NCBI GenBank assembly: GCA_922989275.2
Contig: OV277867.1
Span: forward strand, 40,414,070 to 40,478,069
From: Gari tellinella
Lineage: Eukaryota > Mollusca > Bivalvia > Cardiida > Psammobiidae
Length of the DNA stretch: 64,000 nt
Reading direction: 5' to 3'
The position numbers and the translations under genes were made by a program. Positions 30,334 to 40,297 of this stretch are shown here, in pieces; the stretch's first letter is position 1; every line of letters begins with the position of its first letter. The notes below the pieces were generated by a model. That model was not told the origin of the DNA and ran no database searches. It saw nothing but the letters and a program-made list of their open reading frames with translations.

Positions 30334-31322
30334 ATGGACTTTTGCCAGTCATTACCGGATGTGTTTAAGAAAATTGTGCAATATCTGGATGGGGATTTAT
30401 CACAAAGTATATCATGGACGCTTTCAAAGGATTGTGATGGATATTTCTCCATTAAAATCAGTGACAAAGGGCGTCAGGATAAATTTCCCGCCAAATTGCA
30501 GAAGTCACACCAACAGCCGCCATCTCGGAAATTAGTAACCAAAGATTGGAAGAAATCGGTAACGGGCCAGACAACACCTTCTATTTCTATTTATTACTTC
30601 TACGCTATCAATACTGATGATTATGAGAAGAGGTACTTTTTAGGTGCACCATTGGGACTGTACCCGGCCGGTCACTTTATCCTGACACCGACGAACCAGT
30701 CGTAATGCTAACCCGAAATCCTGAGCGTCAAGGAGGGAAGCCATTACTACCAATTTTCAAGTCTTTGGTTTGACCCGGCCTGGGATTGAACCCGCAACCT
30801 CCCGCACTGCAAGTGTACGCTCAACCACTGAGCTTTACAGGCGGTTTTAAAGCACTGGAAATAACGCCACTGCTAAGGATGCTGTAGTGGAATTGGACCC
30901 TATAAAACCAAAATCCTCTAAGAAAAGAAAGACACCATCACAGGCAACGTCTTGCAGCTTGGAAGTTGAAGCGACAACAAAATCGTGAAAACCGCCAGAC
31001 TACCGCAGATACATCTGCAGGAGAAGACACTATCCCAGTGGAACAAAACTCCACTGGAAACCCATCGAGTCTGGGCAAACAGCAACTGGAAACCCTCAGC
31101 TGCAAGAACCCCGAGACTGAGGACCTAGTTATTTTAGACTCGCATACTGTGACAGACAATACTCTGTGTGGCATTTGTATTGGCTGTAAGCCGTGTAAGG
31201 ACATAGCACCCAATGTGAAACTCCGAAGCTGCACTACATGTAACACAGCCAAATACTGCATCGCCCAGTTGTCAAAAGGGGAATTGGCGCATAAAGAGTG
31301 GGGCAGACTTTTCCCTCTTTAA
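30334..31322 (+). pseudogene. Unidentified gene or retroposon remnant broken by a SINE
   Basis: 30334 onwards reads MDFCQSLPDVFKKIVQYLDG and continues with SWTLSKDCDGYFSIKISDKG before merging into SINE sequence near 30650. After the SINE an open stretch (30966-31322) ends with a Cys-rich segment LCGICIGCKPCK ... SCTTCNTAKYC ... HKEW. That is faintly like a MYND-type zinc finger but lacks its usual spacing. It is cut at the 3' side by the TIR element starting at 31318. I do not recognise the family. Confidence 0.35.
30650..30846 (-). mobile_element. tRNA-derived SINE, second type
   Basis: On the minus strand: AAAGCTCAGTGGTTGAGCG (box A type) and GCGGGTTCAATCCCAGGCC (box B type), then a body distinct from the 13.3 kb SINE. 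It interrupts the remnant coding sequence. Confidence 0.65.
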
Positions 31323-31865
31323 AGAGGCTCGCAACCGGATTTAGCATTAAAAATAGTAATTTGTAAATATATGTCAAATGCTTATATAAATGGGTAAGAT
31401 TTAGTTTAGGATAATAAATTCTGTTAAAAAATCCATTTAAAAAAAAAAGAAAAAGAAGAAGCCCTGGTGGGATTCGAACCCGTGACCCTCCATGCGGAGA
31501 GAAACGTGAAAAAATGAGGAAGCTCCTATACTACCTCGGCTACCAGCGCTCTCTATATCTATAGTAGCGAATTAACGTACTTCACTAGTAGCGATCGATA
31601 GTACTTTTACTACTTTATTCGTCTCGGGTTTATGTCTAAGCCCGTGTAAAGAAGCAACAACAACAACTATACCGTTAGCTAACGCTATAGAAAAACGATG
31701 GAAAATATCTTAAAAAACTAAGATTCGGTGCCGATATTTGAGACTTTTTTTGGACTGATCATATTTTTTTGATGTCAGAAGCCAAATAATGCCACAAATT
31801 TGCTTTTATTTGAGTATTTTATTTTATTTTGACAAGTACACCATCCGGTTGCGAGTCCCTTTAAA
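31318..31865. mobile_element. TIR element with internal tRNA-like module, copy 1 (family L)
   Basis: Ends TTTAAAGAGGCTCGCAACCG and CGGTTGCGAGTCCCTTTAAA are inverted repeats. The interior matches the copy at 48143-48689 on both sides of the tRNA-like segment. No transposase. Confidence 0.7.
31463..31553 (-). other. tRNA-like segment
   Basis: Reads GCGCTGGTAGCCGAGGTAG at its 5' side and GGGTTCGAATCCC then ACCAGGGC at its 3' side. GCGCTGG can pair with CCAGGGC (6 of 7). Length about 90 nt suggests a class II (Leu/Ser-type) ancestor. The middle does not fold cleanly, so it is probably not a functional tRNA gene. Confidence 0.5.
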
Positions 31866-31869
31866 AGTC

Positions 31870-32380
31870 ATAGTTTCGTGTCAATTATCTAGTACATTTT
31901 ATTTGGATCTTATCATAACTATCTGTATTTTATTTTTAAACTGTGTTTGATCTTTTTGAAAAAGGTCAGGTGACAGTTTCTTAAATTATCACAAAAAAGT
32001 AAAGCAGATAACTTTATGCTTTACGTTCACACTTCTATAAATGCAATTGATCCACTGTTTAAAAAGCTGAATAGGCTAAGCAAATGAACATATGAAAAGT
32101 TTGAACGAAAGCGAATTGATACCGTGCATTCATGACATTCCGAAACATAAACAACATCTTCATTTTGTCAATCCACCTGCCAGGAAAAAGCATTGTCTCG
32201 ATGACTTTTTGACAGCAAGAGACATTGTCCGTTGTCTGCGAATTTGGTATGCCTGAAATAATCACATGGAGTCATAAATATAAGTGAAGCAGCTATAACT
32301 TACCTTCGCAATTCACAAATTCCAATTTTTCAGGTAAGATTTTCTACAAGTGGTTGCGAACTACGTCATCGAAAGTGGAG
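31870..32380. other. Intergenic, one worn palindrome
   Basis: A decayed C-type core lies around 31965-32035 (CAGGTGACAGTTTCTTAAA, AAAGTAAAGCAGATAACTTT). Nothing else supported. Confidence 0.3.
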
Positions 32381-33003
32381 TACATTTACATGAAGGGGTA
32401 TAAAAGCCGGTCCCGGCCCGAACTTTGCCGAACCGAAACGTAAATTGCCGTACCGAACATTTTTTGGGAGTTTGAATACAAGCATAAACAATTCTTAAAT
32501 TTGAAAATTCTGGTACGGATTAGTTCTTATACATATTATTTATAACCTGAATAAATATTATAACCATCAGAAGCATGGGCGTTGAGAAAAATGTGATTTT
32601 GTAATTTCAGGGGGTATAAAAGCCGGTCCCGTATAGATTTCAGTTTATCCTGTTTGTTTCCTTAATTACCGAATTTTATTATGTTACTTGATGATAAACT
32701 TTATCAAAATATGTTTTTTGGTATGTTCTTGAAAAATAAGACATGTAATATCAAAATAGCGCTTAAATTTACCGTTGCAGTGATTGCCGAACCTGAATAT
32801 AACAGATTATAACGGTTCCCCGTAATATATTCAGTTCCGTAAGAATTACACAACCTGTATAATCATGCCTATTTTATATGAGAATTAGGCTTAGAATCAG
32901 ATGTTCTCAAAAAGAAGGCAGGGGGAGAGATTCATATATGTTTCATTTTGTTTTTTACAGATTAAGATTTAACAGAATGTGAGGCTAAATTTCATTCATG
33001 TAC

Positions 33004-33391
33004 AGTCAATCTTGTATCAAGCGAGCACTAAGTTATTGCAGTTCTCTGCCTCATTTCTATCAAACTGTAGGCATATACCGGCAATCAATAGTGGTTGCTA
33101 TATACACGACTACGTAGAGTAAACGTGTTCTGTGCAATCCGTGTAGACCCAGATCATATGGCTAGTGAAGGAGCAATCCGATCAATGTCATTTTGCCGCG
33201 TGAATGAATTGCAGACAAAATCAAAGAAAGTCATCATTAGTCGGTTGTGTCTAATATACCCGTATTTCAAAGTTTCAAACTTTGAAATACGGGTATGCTC
33301 GACTTGACCGAGCATGAAATAATGCAGTTCATATGTCAAACTATAGGATAGGTCGAGTTAAACGACTTCGAGATATCGAAGTTCGACTGTA
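33004..33391. mobile_element. Family E MITE with A-type fragment, inside the protease element
   Basis: Right side with GATATCGAAGTTCGACTGTA ending about 33391, palindrome GTATTTCAAAGTTTC/GAAACTTTGAAATAC. Left part includes a GTGTAGACCCAGATCA fragment near 33140. Confidence 0.55.
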
Positions 33392-33440
33392 CATGGTAAT
33401 ACTCATGACATATTTACATGTTAATCCTGGTGCGTTTTAT

Positions 33441-34271
33441 TTACAGTGCACAAAATTTACACAACCAAATTAAACTGTCTGTTACGGTGCTAACATTTGC
33501 ACATTTATAATGGAACCATTTACAGCAGTCTGTGTTCTCACACTGGATCATGTCTTCATAAGTATTTGGAAAACCACAATTAGATTCACAGTCAACAGAG
33601 ATAGTCAGGTCAATATGTATGTTTAATTTCTTTTTTCTGAGTGTGTTTCTTTGTTTAATTTTAGGAAATGGCGAAAATTGTAAATTATCAAGACAGGAGA
33701 GAAGATGTTGTCTCATTTTTAACTTATCAAATGAAGACTGAATAACGCCTTCTCTCCCGCTGAAGCAAAATTCAGTACAAAATGCAATTGCAAATATTCC
33801 ACAATCGACACCGTTATCCTGCTGCTGGACTTTTAGAAGAGACACATTAATTTTATTCTTACTATTTCCATATAACTGGAGTAATTGGATTTCTGTAGAA
33901 GCGCTTATTTTTTCATTTTTTCTTAACATTGAATCAACAACAAAAACAGTCCCATCGTCCTCATGCTGAAAAGACATGATCCAGTGATCCTCACCTGTAT
34001 GGTGAATTTGTACACAGGGTGCTGTAAATGATAACAATTTAAGGCCATACTTCCATTTACGCTCTTTTTTAACAGGAACAAGTCCGCAATTTTGAAGTCC
34101 GTTTATATTTTTAAATTGAGATTTTAATAGTATTTGAGAAAAAAAGCTATGATTGTTCACATTTCGTATTATGTTCTCCACTCTAAGCACTCGTAATAAC
34201 TTTTTAATAATATAAATCAATTTTAAACTTATCAAATGTTTTTTTTTTGTTTTTTTACTTTTGATATCCAA
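33441..34271 (-). CDS. C48 (Ulp1/SENP-like) cysteine protease with C-terminal PHD-like finger
   Basis: 276 residues. Ulp1-fold proteases cleave SUMO-type isopeptide bonds (family knowledge). The catalytic pattern is complete: H96-W (GEDHWIMSF), D113 (FVVDSM), Q151 (QQQDNGVDCG) and C157. The N-terminus is basic (MDIKSKKTKKKH). Residues 228-274 give C-x3-C, C-x4-C, H-x2-C and C-x2-C, a PHD-like zinc finger ending LIWLCKFC. The N-terminal protease segment looks short next to full SENPs, and the true start may lie in a lost upstream exon. It sits alone between the long TIRs of the 32392-34795 element. It may serve the transposon or modify host chromatin proteins; that is inference. Whether it is expressed cannot be seen. 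Confidence 0.7.
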   Translation of the reverse strand: MDIKSKKTKKKHLISLKLIYIIKKLLRVLRVENIIRNVNNHSFFSQILLKSQFKNINGLQNCGLVPVKKERKWKYGLKLLSFTAPCVQIHHTGEDHWIMSFQHEDDGTVFVVDSMLRKNEKISASTEIQLLQLYGNSKNKINVSLLKVQQQDNGVDCGIFAIAFCTEFCFSGREGVIQSSFDKLKMRQHLLSCLDNLQFSPFPKIKQRNTLRKKKLNIHIDLTISVDCESNCGFPNTYEDMIQCENTDCCKWFHYKCANVSTVTDSLIWLCKFCAL

Positions 34272-34890
34272 TATATGATTCTATAAACATACTGCAATCA
34301 TATCTAAAAAAAAAAAAACGACTGAAAATACAGATTGTGAAACTCTTACGGAAAGGTAAATATTACGGGAGACCGCTATATTCAGGTCCGGCTTTTATAA
34401 AATCACTTCAAATGTGATTTTAAGAGTTATACTCCACCATATATAATAAATTTTTGGTAAATGTAATAAAGAAACACACTTTGATCAAATGTATCAACAG
34501 ACATAATAACATTATTTTGTAATTAAAGAAAAAAACAGGATAAATACAATATATACGGGACCGGCTTTTATACCCCCTGAAATTATAAAATCACCTTTTT
34601 CTCAACGCCCATGCTTCTGATGGTTATAATATTTATTCAGGATATAAATAATATGTATAAGAACTAATCCGTACCAGAATTTTCAAATTTAAAAATTGTT
34701 TATGCTTGTATTCAAACTCCCAAAAAATGTTCGGTACGGCAATTTAGGTTTCGGTTCGGCAAAGTTCGGGCCGGGACCGGCTTTTATACCCCTTCCATTT
34801 ACATTCGTGGATTTCCGTCATTATTCGGATATGGGCAATGTCTAAAACTTTATTGCAATGTGCGGTCTGTTTGAGAGTGCATATTTTGCG

Positions 34891-35112
34891 TTAAGGTGGT
34901 TCGCGGGTCTGCTTATTCCCTTTCAAACTTCATTGAAACATCGAGTAAATTAAAGTGTACCATATGGAGACTCCGAGAGTGAAAACTGTTAAAATAAAAA
35001 CAAATTACAGAACCGTTTGTTTCTGGCAGGACCTTTTGTCGACAAAAGTTCCATTTTTAATAAACAGGAATATTTTCTTTATAATAAATCAAAGACATAT
35101 AGCTTCCCGATG
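34891..35112 (+). mobile_element. 5' fragment of a family M element
   Basis: TTAAGGTGGTTCGCGGGTC start; matches the start of 39247-40297 for about 220 bp (GACCTTTTGTCGA, TTTTTAATAAACAGGAATA) and then diverges, perhaps cut by the retrotransposon that follows. Confidence 0.65.
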
Positions 35113-35149
35113 TCGACCGACCTTAAAACAGAAATTTAGATCTTACTGA

Positions 35150-38100
35150 CTTCTGACTTAGTACTATCACGGAGTAAGTATTATATATACCCACTATGCA
35201 ACTTTTTGTACATGTCAATTTGTTAAATATGTGAAGATTTTTAATGCTACAAAAACTAGCTGGAATGTAAAGCTCACGATGAAACACGGGAACCTTTCTT
35301 TAACCCACTCATATATAACTGCTGACAGGAGTATGTGCCTGTTCGCTTCGAGAGAGGACGTGTTCTGAGTCAGCTCTCGCTCTTCACTGTCCCTGATAGT
35401 AAGCAACCGTATGTATCTAAATCATGGTTCATAAGTCCAGCAAGCCTAGGAACCTCTCCCGCATGTCATTTCATAACTGCGATGTCATGTATTCGGAGCA
35501 AGCAAGCCGGACCGGTATGTAGACAAAAGTCTGTCCTGTTGTACCTCTGTATGCTTCTACTTGCAAACTCATATGCCCCTGAACCTAATCCTGGACCCTA
35601 TACCCCTAAATTCCCATGTGGCATCTGTAACCGTGCTGTCAAGTGGTCAACCCCAGGTGTAGAGTGTGACTCCTGTAATATGTGGTTCCACCAGGATTGT
35701 CTAGGGATGAAGGATGAAGTGTATGGTAACTTAAGGAATGTATCCTGGTATTGCTTAACTTGTGGTCTTCCAAACTTTTCCCTAAGCCTATTTGACTCAG
35801 TCCTGTATGAGACATCAAATCGTTTCGACATACTTGACTCAGTTGCTAGCCATGACACTGACCTTGACATTACCTTCCATAACCCGTTAGCAACCTCTTC
35901 ACCTAACCGAGGCAACTTTCGTTCTCCTGACAACGGCATGCCAAGCCTTAGGCTTCACTCAGTCACTACCTCGGAGGACCCTCTCTTGCATCCAAGCTTT
36001 TCGCATGACAGCACTGTACCGCAACCTGTACGAGTGAGCAACCAGCAGCGGAAGGACTTACCACTCAAGTTAATCAACTTAAATTGCCAGTCATTGGCAG
36101 GAAAGAAAGCCTCCCTATTCACCCTTTGTGAGACTACTGATGCAGACATTGTACTTGGCACAGAGTCGTGGCTCACTGACGAGCACTACAGTTCAGAGAT
36201 CTTTCCTATAGGATACAGAGTATTCAGAAAAGACAGAAAGAAGAGCAAGGGTGGTGGTGTTTTCCTCATGGTTAAAGACTCTCTCCAAGCCTCGGAACCG
36301 GAAGAGCTCGCTTCAGGTGAAGACTGTGAGATGCTGTGGCTACAGATAGAAATCAAAGGCGCCAAAAACCTGTATGTTGGATGTGTTTACCGCCCACCTA
36401 GCATGGATGACACAGAATACCTGACTCAAATAGAAACTTGCCTTTCCCGAATTCCTGACGGAGCACACACATGGCTCGGCGGGGATTTTAATCTACCCGG
36501 CATCGGTTGGGAGAATGGGACAGTTAGGCCTTGTGTCCCCCAGTCTGCTATTTGTAAACAACTCCTTGAACTAACTGAAAGCCATTTTCTTGAACAACAA
36601 GTAACTGAACCCACTCGAATCACTGAGACTACTAGCAACATACTGGATCTTTTTTTCACTAACAACAGCTCCTTAGTCAACATTGCCAAAGTCATACCAG
36701 GTATTTCAGACCACGAGGCAGTATATATCGAAGCAAGTCTGCGCCCACATCTCCATGCTAAGTCGAAGCGCAAAGTTACCCAATATAAGAAAGCCAACTA
36801 TGATGGTATCAGAAAGGGACTCGAGGAATTGTATTCGGATCTATCCGCGCTCCCAGTGGCACCAGTCAACACACTATGGTCAGTCTTCAGAGACACTCTA
36901 CTGTCCTTAGTCGACAAGAACATACCATCTAGATGGGTCAAAACAGGGAAGAGAGACAAACCTTGGATTGACCGGAAGGCACGGGCAGCATTACGCAAGC
37001 AGACCAAACTCTATTCCAGAATGAAGAAAACATGTTCCACTGCAGATAGGCATAGATACAAGCAGACTAAAGCAGCCACACAGAAATACCTACGACTTAA
37101 CTATCAGTCCTACGTTAACAACTTAATCGAATTAGGAGACACTGACGAACACATACCGAAACAGAAAAGATTCTGGCATTACATATCCTCCTTGAAGAAA
37201 GACAACACTGGTATCTCCCCCCTACGAGACAGAGGTCGCTTATTTAACGGTGCTCAAGACAAGGCCAATATCCTCAACGAGCAGTATAAATCTGTATTCA
37301 CCAGAGAGGACCAGACCAGCATTCCTGTCCCAGAAGGAGATCCCTATCCGGCCATGGACGACATTATCATACAGGAACAGGGTGTGAGAAAGCTACTTGA
37401 CAGCTTGAACCCGCGAAAGTCATCGGGTCCCGACAACATCTCAGCAAGGATCCTGAAAGACTGCGCTGATAGCATCGCTCCCTTGTTAACTCTTGTCTTC
37501 CAACAGTCACTTAGGGAAGGACGTGTGCCTGATGATTGGAGACATGCCAACGTGACTGCCATTTTTAAGAAAGGCTCTCGTCAAGACCCAGCGAACTACA
37601 GACCAGTCTCCCTCACCAGTCTTTGTTGCAAGCTACTTGAACATGTTATCGTGAGCAACACCCTCAAGCACCTGGACCAACATTCAATTCTGCACGACTG
37701 TCAACACGGATTCAGAGCGAGGAGAAGCTGCGAGACTCAGCTTCTTACCTTGGCACACGAGCTAACCTTCTCGTTGGACAAACGTATCCAAACAGACATG
37801 ATCGTGTTGGATTTCTCCAAGGCATTCGACAGGGTTCCACATCAAAGACTGCTGCGGAAGATTCTCCACTATGGTATCTCTGGCTCCACTCATCGTTGGA
37901 TCTCCTCATTTCTAGAGGGAAGGACACAACAAGTCTTGGTAGAAGGCGATTCATCGGATAAAGCACCAGTGGTAAGCGGGGTTCCCCAAGGTTATGTCCT
38001 GGGCCCCCTCCTTTTCCTACTATTTATCAACGACTTGCCTGAAAACCTCAACTCTCCAGTCCGCCTCTTCGCCGACGATTGCGTAGTATACAGACAGGTC

Positions 38101-39175
38101 AGAACAGATGAAGACCAGCAGCTACTGCAAGAAGACCTGCACACTCTCACACAATGGGAATCCAAGTGGGGCATGGATTTTCACCCCCAAAAGTGCAGCG
38201 TCCTAAGAGTTACTAGGTCCAAATCTCCTAGAGTCTGTGGCTACACCCTCAAGGGAACAACATTGGCAGAGGAGTCGTCCACCAAGTATCTTGGAGTCTT
38301 CATACAATCCAACATGGGGTGGAACACTCATATTAACAAGAAGGTGCAGAAGGCAAATAGTATGCTTGGCTTTCTGAGGAGAAACCTACAAAAGGCCAGT
38401 GAAGAAGCCAAGACCTCCGCCTATATCGCCCTAGTCCGTTCCAACCTGGATTATTGCAGCTCTGTCTGGAATCCACACCAGAAGAACCAGATACGACAAC
38501 TGGAAATGACTCAGCGGAGGGCTGCCCGCTTTGTCACCAACAGATTCAGGAATACCAGTAGCGTATCTGACATGCTGCAGCACCTCCAATGGGACACGCT
38601 CCAAGCCAGACGTCAGAAACAGCAACTTGTGATGTTATACAAGATCATCAACAACCTGGTTGACATTACATCGTCCACATATCTCCAGGCGTCCACATCG
38701 CGGACCAGAGCAGCACATAAGTTGCGTTTTGCTACCCATAGCACCGCCTCTGACTGTCATAAGTTCAGCTTTTTCCCGCGTACCATTCCAGTGTGGAACA
38801 GACTCCCAGCCACTGCAGCTGAGACTCCTTCTTTGGCATGTTTCAAGAAGGAGCTCTCCACCCTTTCCATTTAAATGTACTAAGCCAACCACCGGTAGAC
38901 TCACATGACGAGTAGGAGCTGTGCCAGCGGGGTTTCGTACCCCAGCAGGGCCTCCCAAGCTGGATTGGTCTTACTCAGATGAGTTGAAAGTGGTTTTGGT
39001 GACACTTTCTCTTTTTCTTACTTTGTCTGTATGTGCATTTCTTCAGTTTTCTTGTCCGTGTCTTTTTCTAACTTTTTCTATCCTTCTCTTTATTTTTCTG
39101 TCTGTGCGCCGCTGCAGTATTGTCAGATTTTATGACAGTTCAGCGTAACCATGTAGATGTAGTAGATGTAGTAGT
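35150..39175 (+). mobile_element. Apparently full-length PHD-carrying non-LTR retrotransposon
   Basis: Includes the 1179-residue frame, a 5' leader of up to about 180 bp, and a roughly 300-bp 3' UTR. The end lies near the short tandem TGTAGATGTAGTAGATGTAG at 39152-39172, the kind of microsatellite 3' tail seen in CR1/L2-group elements. Exact ends and target duplication could not be fixed. Confidence 0.75.
35335..38874 (+). CDS. Non-LTR retrotransposon polyprotein: 2A-like, PHD, APE endonuclease, RT
   Basis: One uninterrupted frame of 1179 residues. A hydrophobic run is followed by PEPNPGP (residues 82-88), a 2A-like motif. A C4HC3 PHD finger follows: C95, C98, C111, C114, H119, C122, C140, C143. 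The APE-type endonuclease occupies about 243-465: LNCQS (N250), GTESWL (E277), GGDFN (D384), SDHE (D459, H460). The RT spans about 640-1000: NYRPVSL, D821-MIVLDFSKAFD, GVPQG, and FADD at 912-915. The C-terminal part, about 1000-1179, includes SSVWNPHQ. The layout fits a jockey/CR1/L2-group element. RT copies RNA at an endonuclease nick in target-primed integration. All catalytic residues I can check are present, so the copy may be competent. The start is uncertain: an internal Met (MSCIRSK) precedes the hydrophobic run. Confidence 0.93.
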   Translation: MPVRFERGRVLSQLSLFTVPDSKQPYVSKSWFISPASLGTSPACHFITAMSCIRSKQAGPVCRQKSVLLYLCMLLLANSYAPEPNPGPYTPKFPCGICNRAVKWSTPGVECDSCNMWFHQDCLGMKDEVYGNLRNVSWYCLTCGLPNFSLSLFDSVLYETSNRFDILDSVASHDTDLDITFHNPLATSSPNRGNFRSPDNGMPSLRLHSVTTSEDPLLHPSFSHDSTVPQPVRVSNQQRKDLPLKLINLNCQSLAGKKASLFTLCETTDADIVLGTESWLTDEHYSSEIFPIGYRVFRKDRKKSKGGGVFLMVKDSLQASEPEELASGEDCEMLWLQIEIKGAKNLYVGCVYRPPSMDDTEYLTQIETCLSRIPDGAHTWLGGDFNLPGIGWENGTVRPCVPQSAICKQLLELTESHFLEQQVTEPTRITETTSNILDLFFTNNSSLVNIAKVIPGISDHEAVYIEASLRPHLHAKSKRKVTQYKKANYDGIRKGLEELYSDLSALPVAPVNTLWSVFRDTLLSLVDKNIPSRWVKTGKRDKPWIDRKARAALRKQTKLYSRMKKTCSTADRHRYKQTKAATQKYLRLNYQSYVNNLIELGDTDEHIPKQKRFWHYISSLKKDNTGISPLRDRGRLFNGAQDKANILNEQYKSVFTREDQTSIPVPEGDPYPAMDDIIIQEQGVRKLLDSLNPRKSSGPDNISARILKDCADSIAPLLTLVFQQSLREGRVPDDWRHANVTAIFKKGSRQDPANYRPVSLTSLCCKLLEHVIVSNTLKHLDQHSILHDCQHGFRARRSCETQLLTLAHELTFSLDKRIQTDMIVLDFSKAFDRVPHQRLLRKILHYGISGSTHRWISSFLEGRTQQVLVEGDSSDKAPVVSGVPQGYVLGPLLFLLFINDLPENLNSPVRLFADDCVVYRQVRTDEDQQLLQEDLHTLTQWESKWGMDFHPQKCSVLRVTRSKSPRVCGYTLKGTTLAEESSTKYLGVFIQSNMGWNTHINKKVQKANSMLGFLRRNLQKASEEAKTSAYIALVRSNLDYCSSVWNPHQKNQIRQLEMTQRRAARFVTNRFRNTSSVSDMLQHLQWDTLQARRQKQQLVMLYKIINNLVDITSSTYLQASTSRTRAAHKLRFATHSTASDCHKFSFFPRTIPVWNRLPATAAETPSLACFKKELSTLSI

Positions 39176-39246
39176 TTTAGTTCATATTTTCAAAGAAGTT
39201 TGAAGCTGTTTTTACTCACTGTGTTCTGAACTGTATATAATTTGTG

Positions 39247-40297
39247 TTAAGGTGGTTCGCGGGTCAGCTTATTCTGTGTCAAAATTCTTTGAAACCTTGA
39301 TTAAATTGAAATATACCATATGGAGAGTGAAAAATCGTTAATATAAAAAAAAGTTACAGTGCCGGTTTTTTCTGAGAGGACCTTTTGTCGAGAAATGCTC
39401 CTTTTTTAATAAACAGGAATAATTTCTTTATAAAATGATATAACTCAATAATTTCTGTACATTCATGTAAACTGTACATAGACTATAAGATAGTGGGCAA
39501 ACAAAAGTATTTCATAACATATTTTCTGGAAATATCAATATTTTAAAAAAGTCAAATTCTGAAAATCTCAAATTACAAAAAATCTAGCTGTTTAACATAC
39601 ACTAATTTTACTCTTATTAGATAGATATAACTTAATTCTACTAGTCACAAAAATTTAATGAAAATCTATAGTGGAATTTGCATTTTATACATGATTTCCT
39701 GAAATTCTGACAAAATGTTAACACAAAACGAGTAACCTCACTTGAGTTCAACTTTAAAATGCAATCAGCTCTAAATAATACCTTAAGTCAAACCTGTAAT
39801 AAGGGACCATTGAATACGGTAGCCTGTAGATCTTTAAAGGCAAGTGGCTGTTTAATGCATTACAAAGTAATGCATAAAAGCTCCTTTAGGATCTATCTTT
39901 TAGCATTACCTTTGTCCTTTGTTAAGCTGCCATCTGTCATAAGGCTATAATCCTCACAAATTTAGCTGTCACATGACTATACTTGCATCTGATATTATTC
40001 ATTATTACGTGACTAAACATAGCCTGTCCTTTGATCACTGCGTTATGGATTGACTAGTCACTAAAATCGGACAATTTATTAAAAAAAGAGTTTTGAAGCG
40101 AATGGGAATCGAACCTAGAACATTTGGATTGCAAGTCAATCACCGTATCAACTGCGCTAACAGAGAAGACACTGAAGCAGTTCAAACTTTTCTTTATCTA
40201 CGTTTTCTACTATAAGCACGTGCCGCAAAGCTCAGGTGAAAGTCATCAGCATTTCCGGAACTCGAAATGCGGCCCGCCCGCTGTCGAACCACCTTAA
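39247..40297. mobile_element. TTAA-flanked TIR element with tRNA-like module (family M)
   Basis: TTAAGGTGGTTCG at 39247 and CGAACCACCTTAA ending 40297 are 13-bp inverted repeats including TTAA. The interior is AT-rich with a decayed C-type core near 39830-39945 and a tRNA-like segment near the right end. No coding capacity. Confidence 0.7.
40088..40172 (-). other. tRNA-like segment
   Basis: Minus strand TCTGTTAGCGCAGTTGATAC (box A type) and CTAGGTTCGATTCCCATTCG (box B type), about 85 nt. The anticodon arm can be drawn (GATT-GACTTGC-AATC) but the acceptor ends do not pair, so I read it as a tRNA-derived module, not a gene. Confidence 0.5.

Larger units (their letters stand above)
32392..34795. 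mobile_element. Long-TIR element carrying a Ulp1-like protease/PHD ORF, 9-bp TSD
   Basis: Termini GAAGGGGTATAAAAGCCGG are inverted repeats, and homology between the arms continues about 450 bp (32392-32870 against 34310-34795). The terminal motif recurs inside each arm (32612 and 34575). The flanks are a perfect 9-bp duplication CATTTACAT at 32383-32391 and 34796-34804. Long TIRs with a 9-bp duplication are typical of Mutator-like elements, some of which in plants carry Ulp1 domains. No transposase is visible in 2.4 kb, so this copy is presumably non-autonomous. A family E fragment lies inside (to about 33391). Confidence 0.85.

Noticed and set aside
31463..31553. Functional tRNA gene
   Set aside because: Box A and B resemble tRNA, but the anticodon and D arms do not fold cleanly and it lies inside a TIR element.
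32059..32265. 68-codon minus-strand frame
   Set aside because: No motif, no splice support, AT-rich; cannot be told from chance.
35598..38958. Minus-strand open frames opposite the retrotransposon
   Set aside because: Shadows of the long plus-strand coding frame with no content of their own.
40088..40172. tRNA-Lys gene
   Set aside because: A CTT anticodon loop can be drawn, but the acceptor ends are not complementary; treated as a tRNA-derived module.
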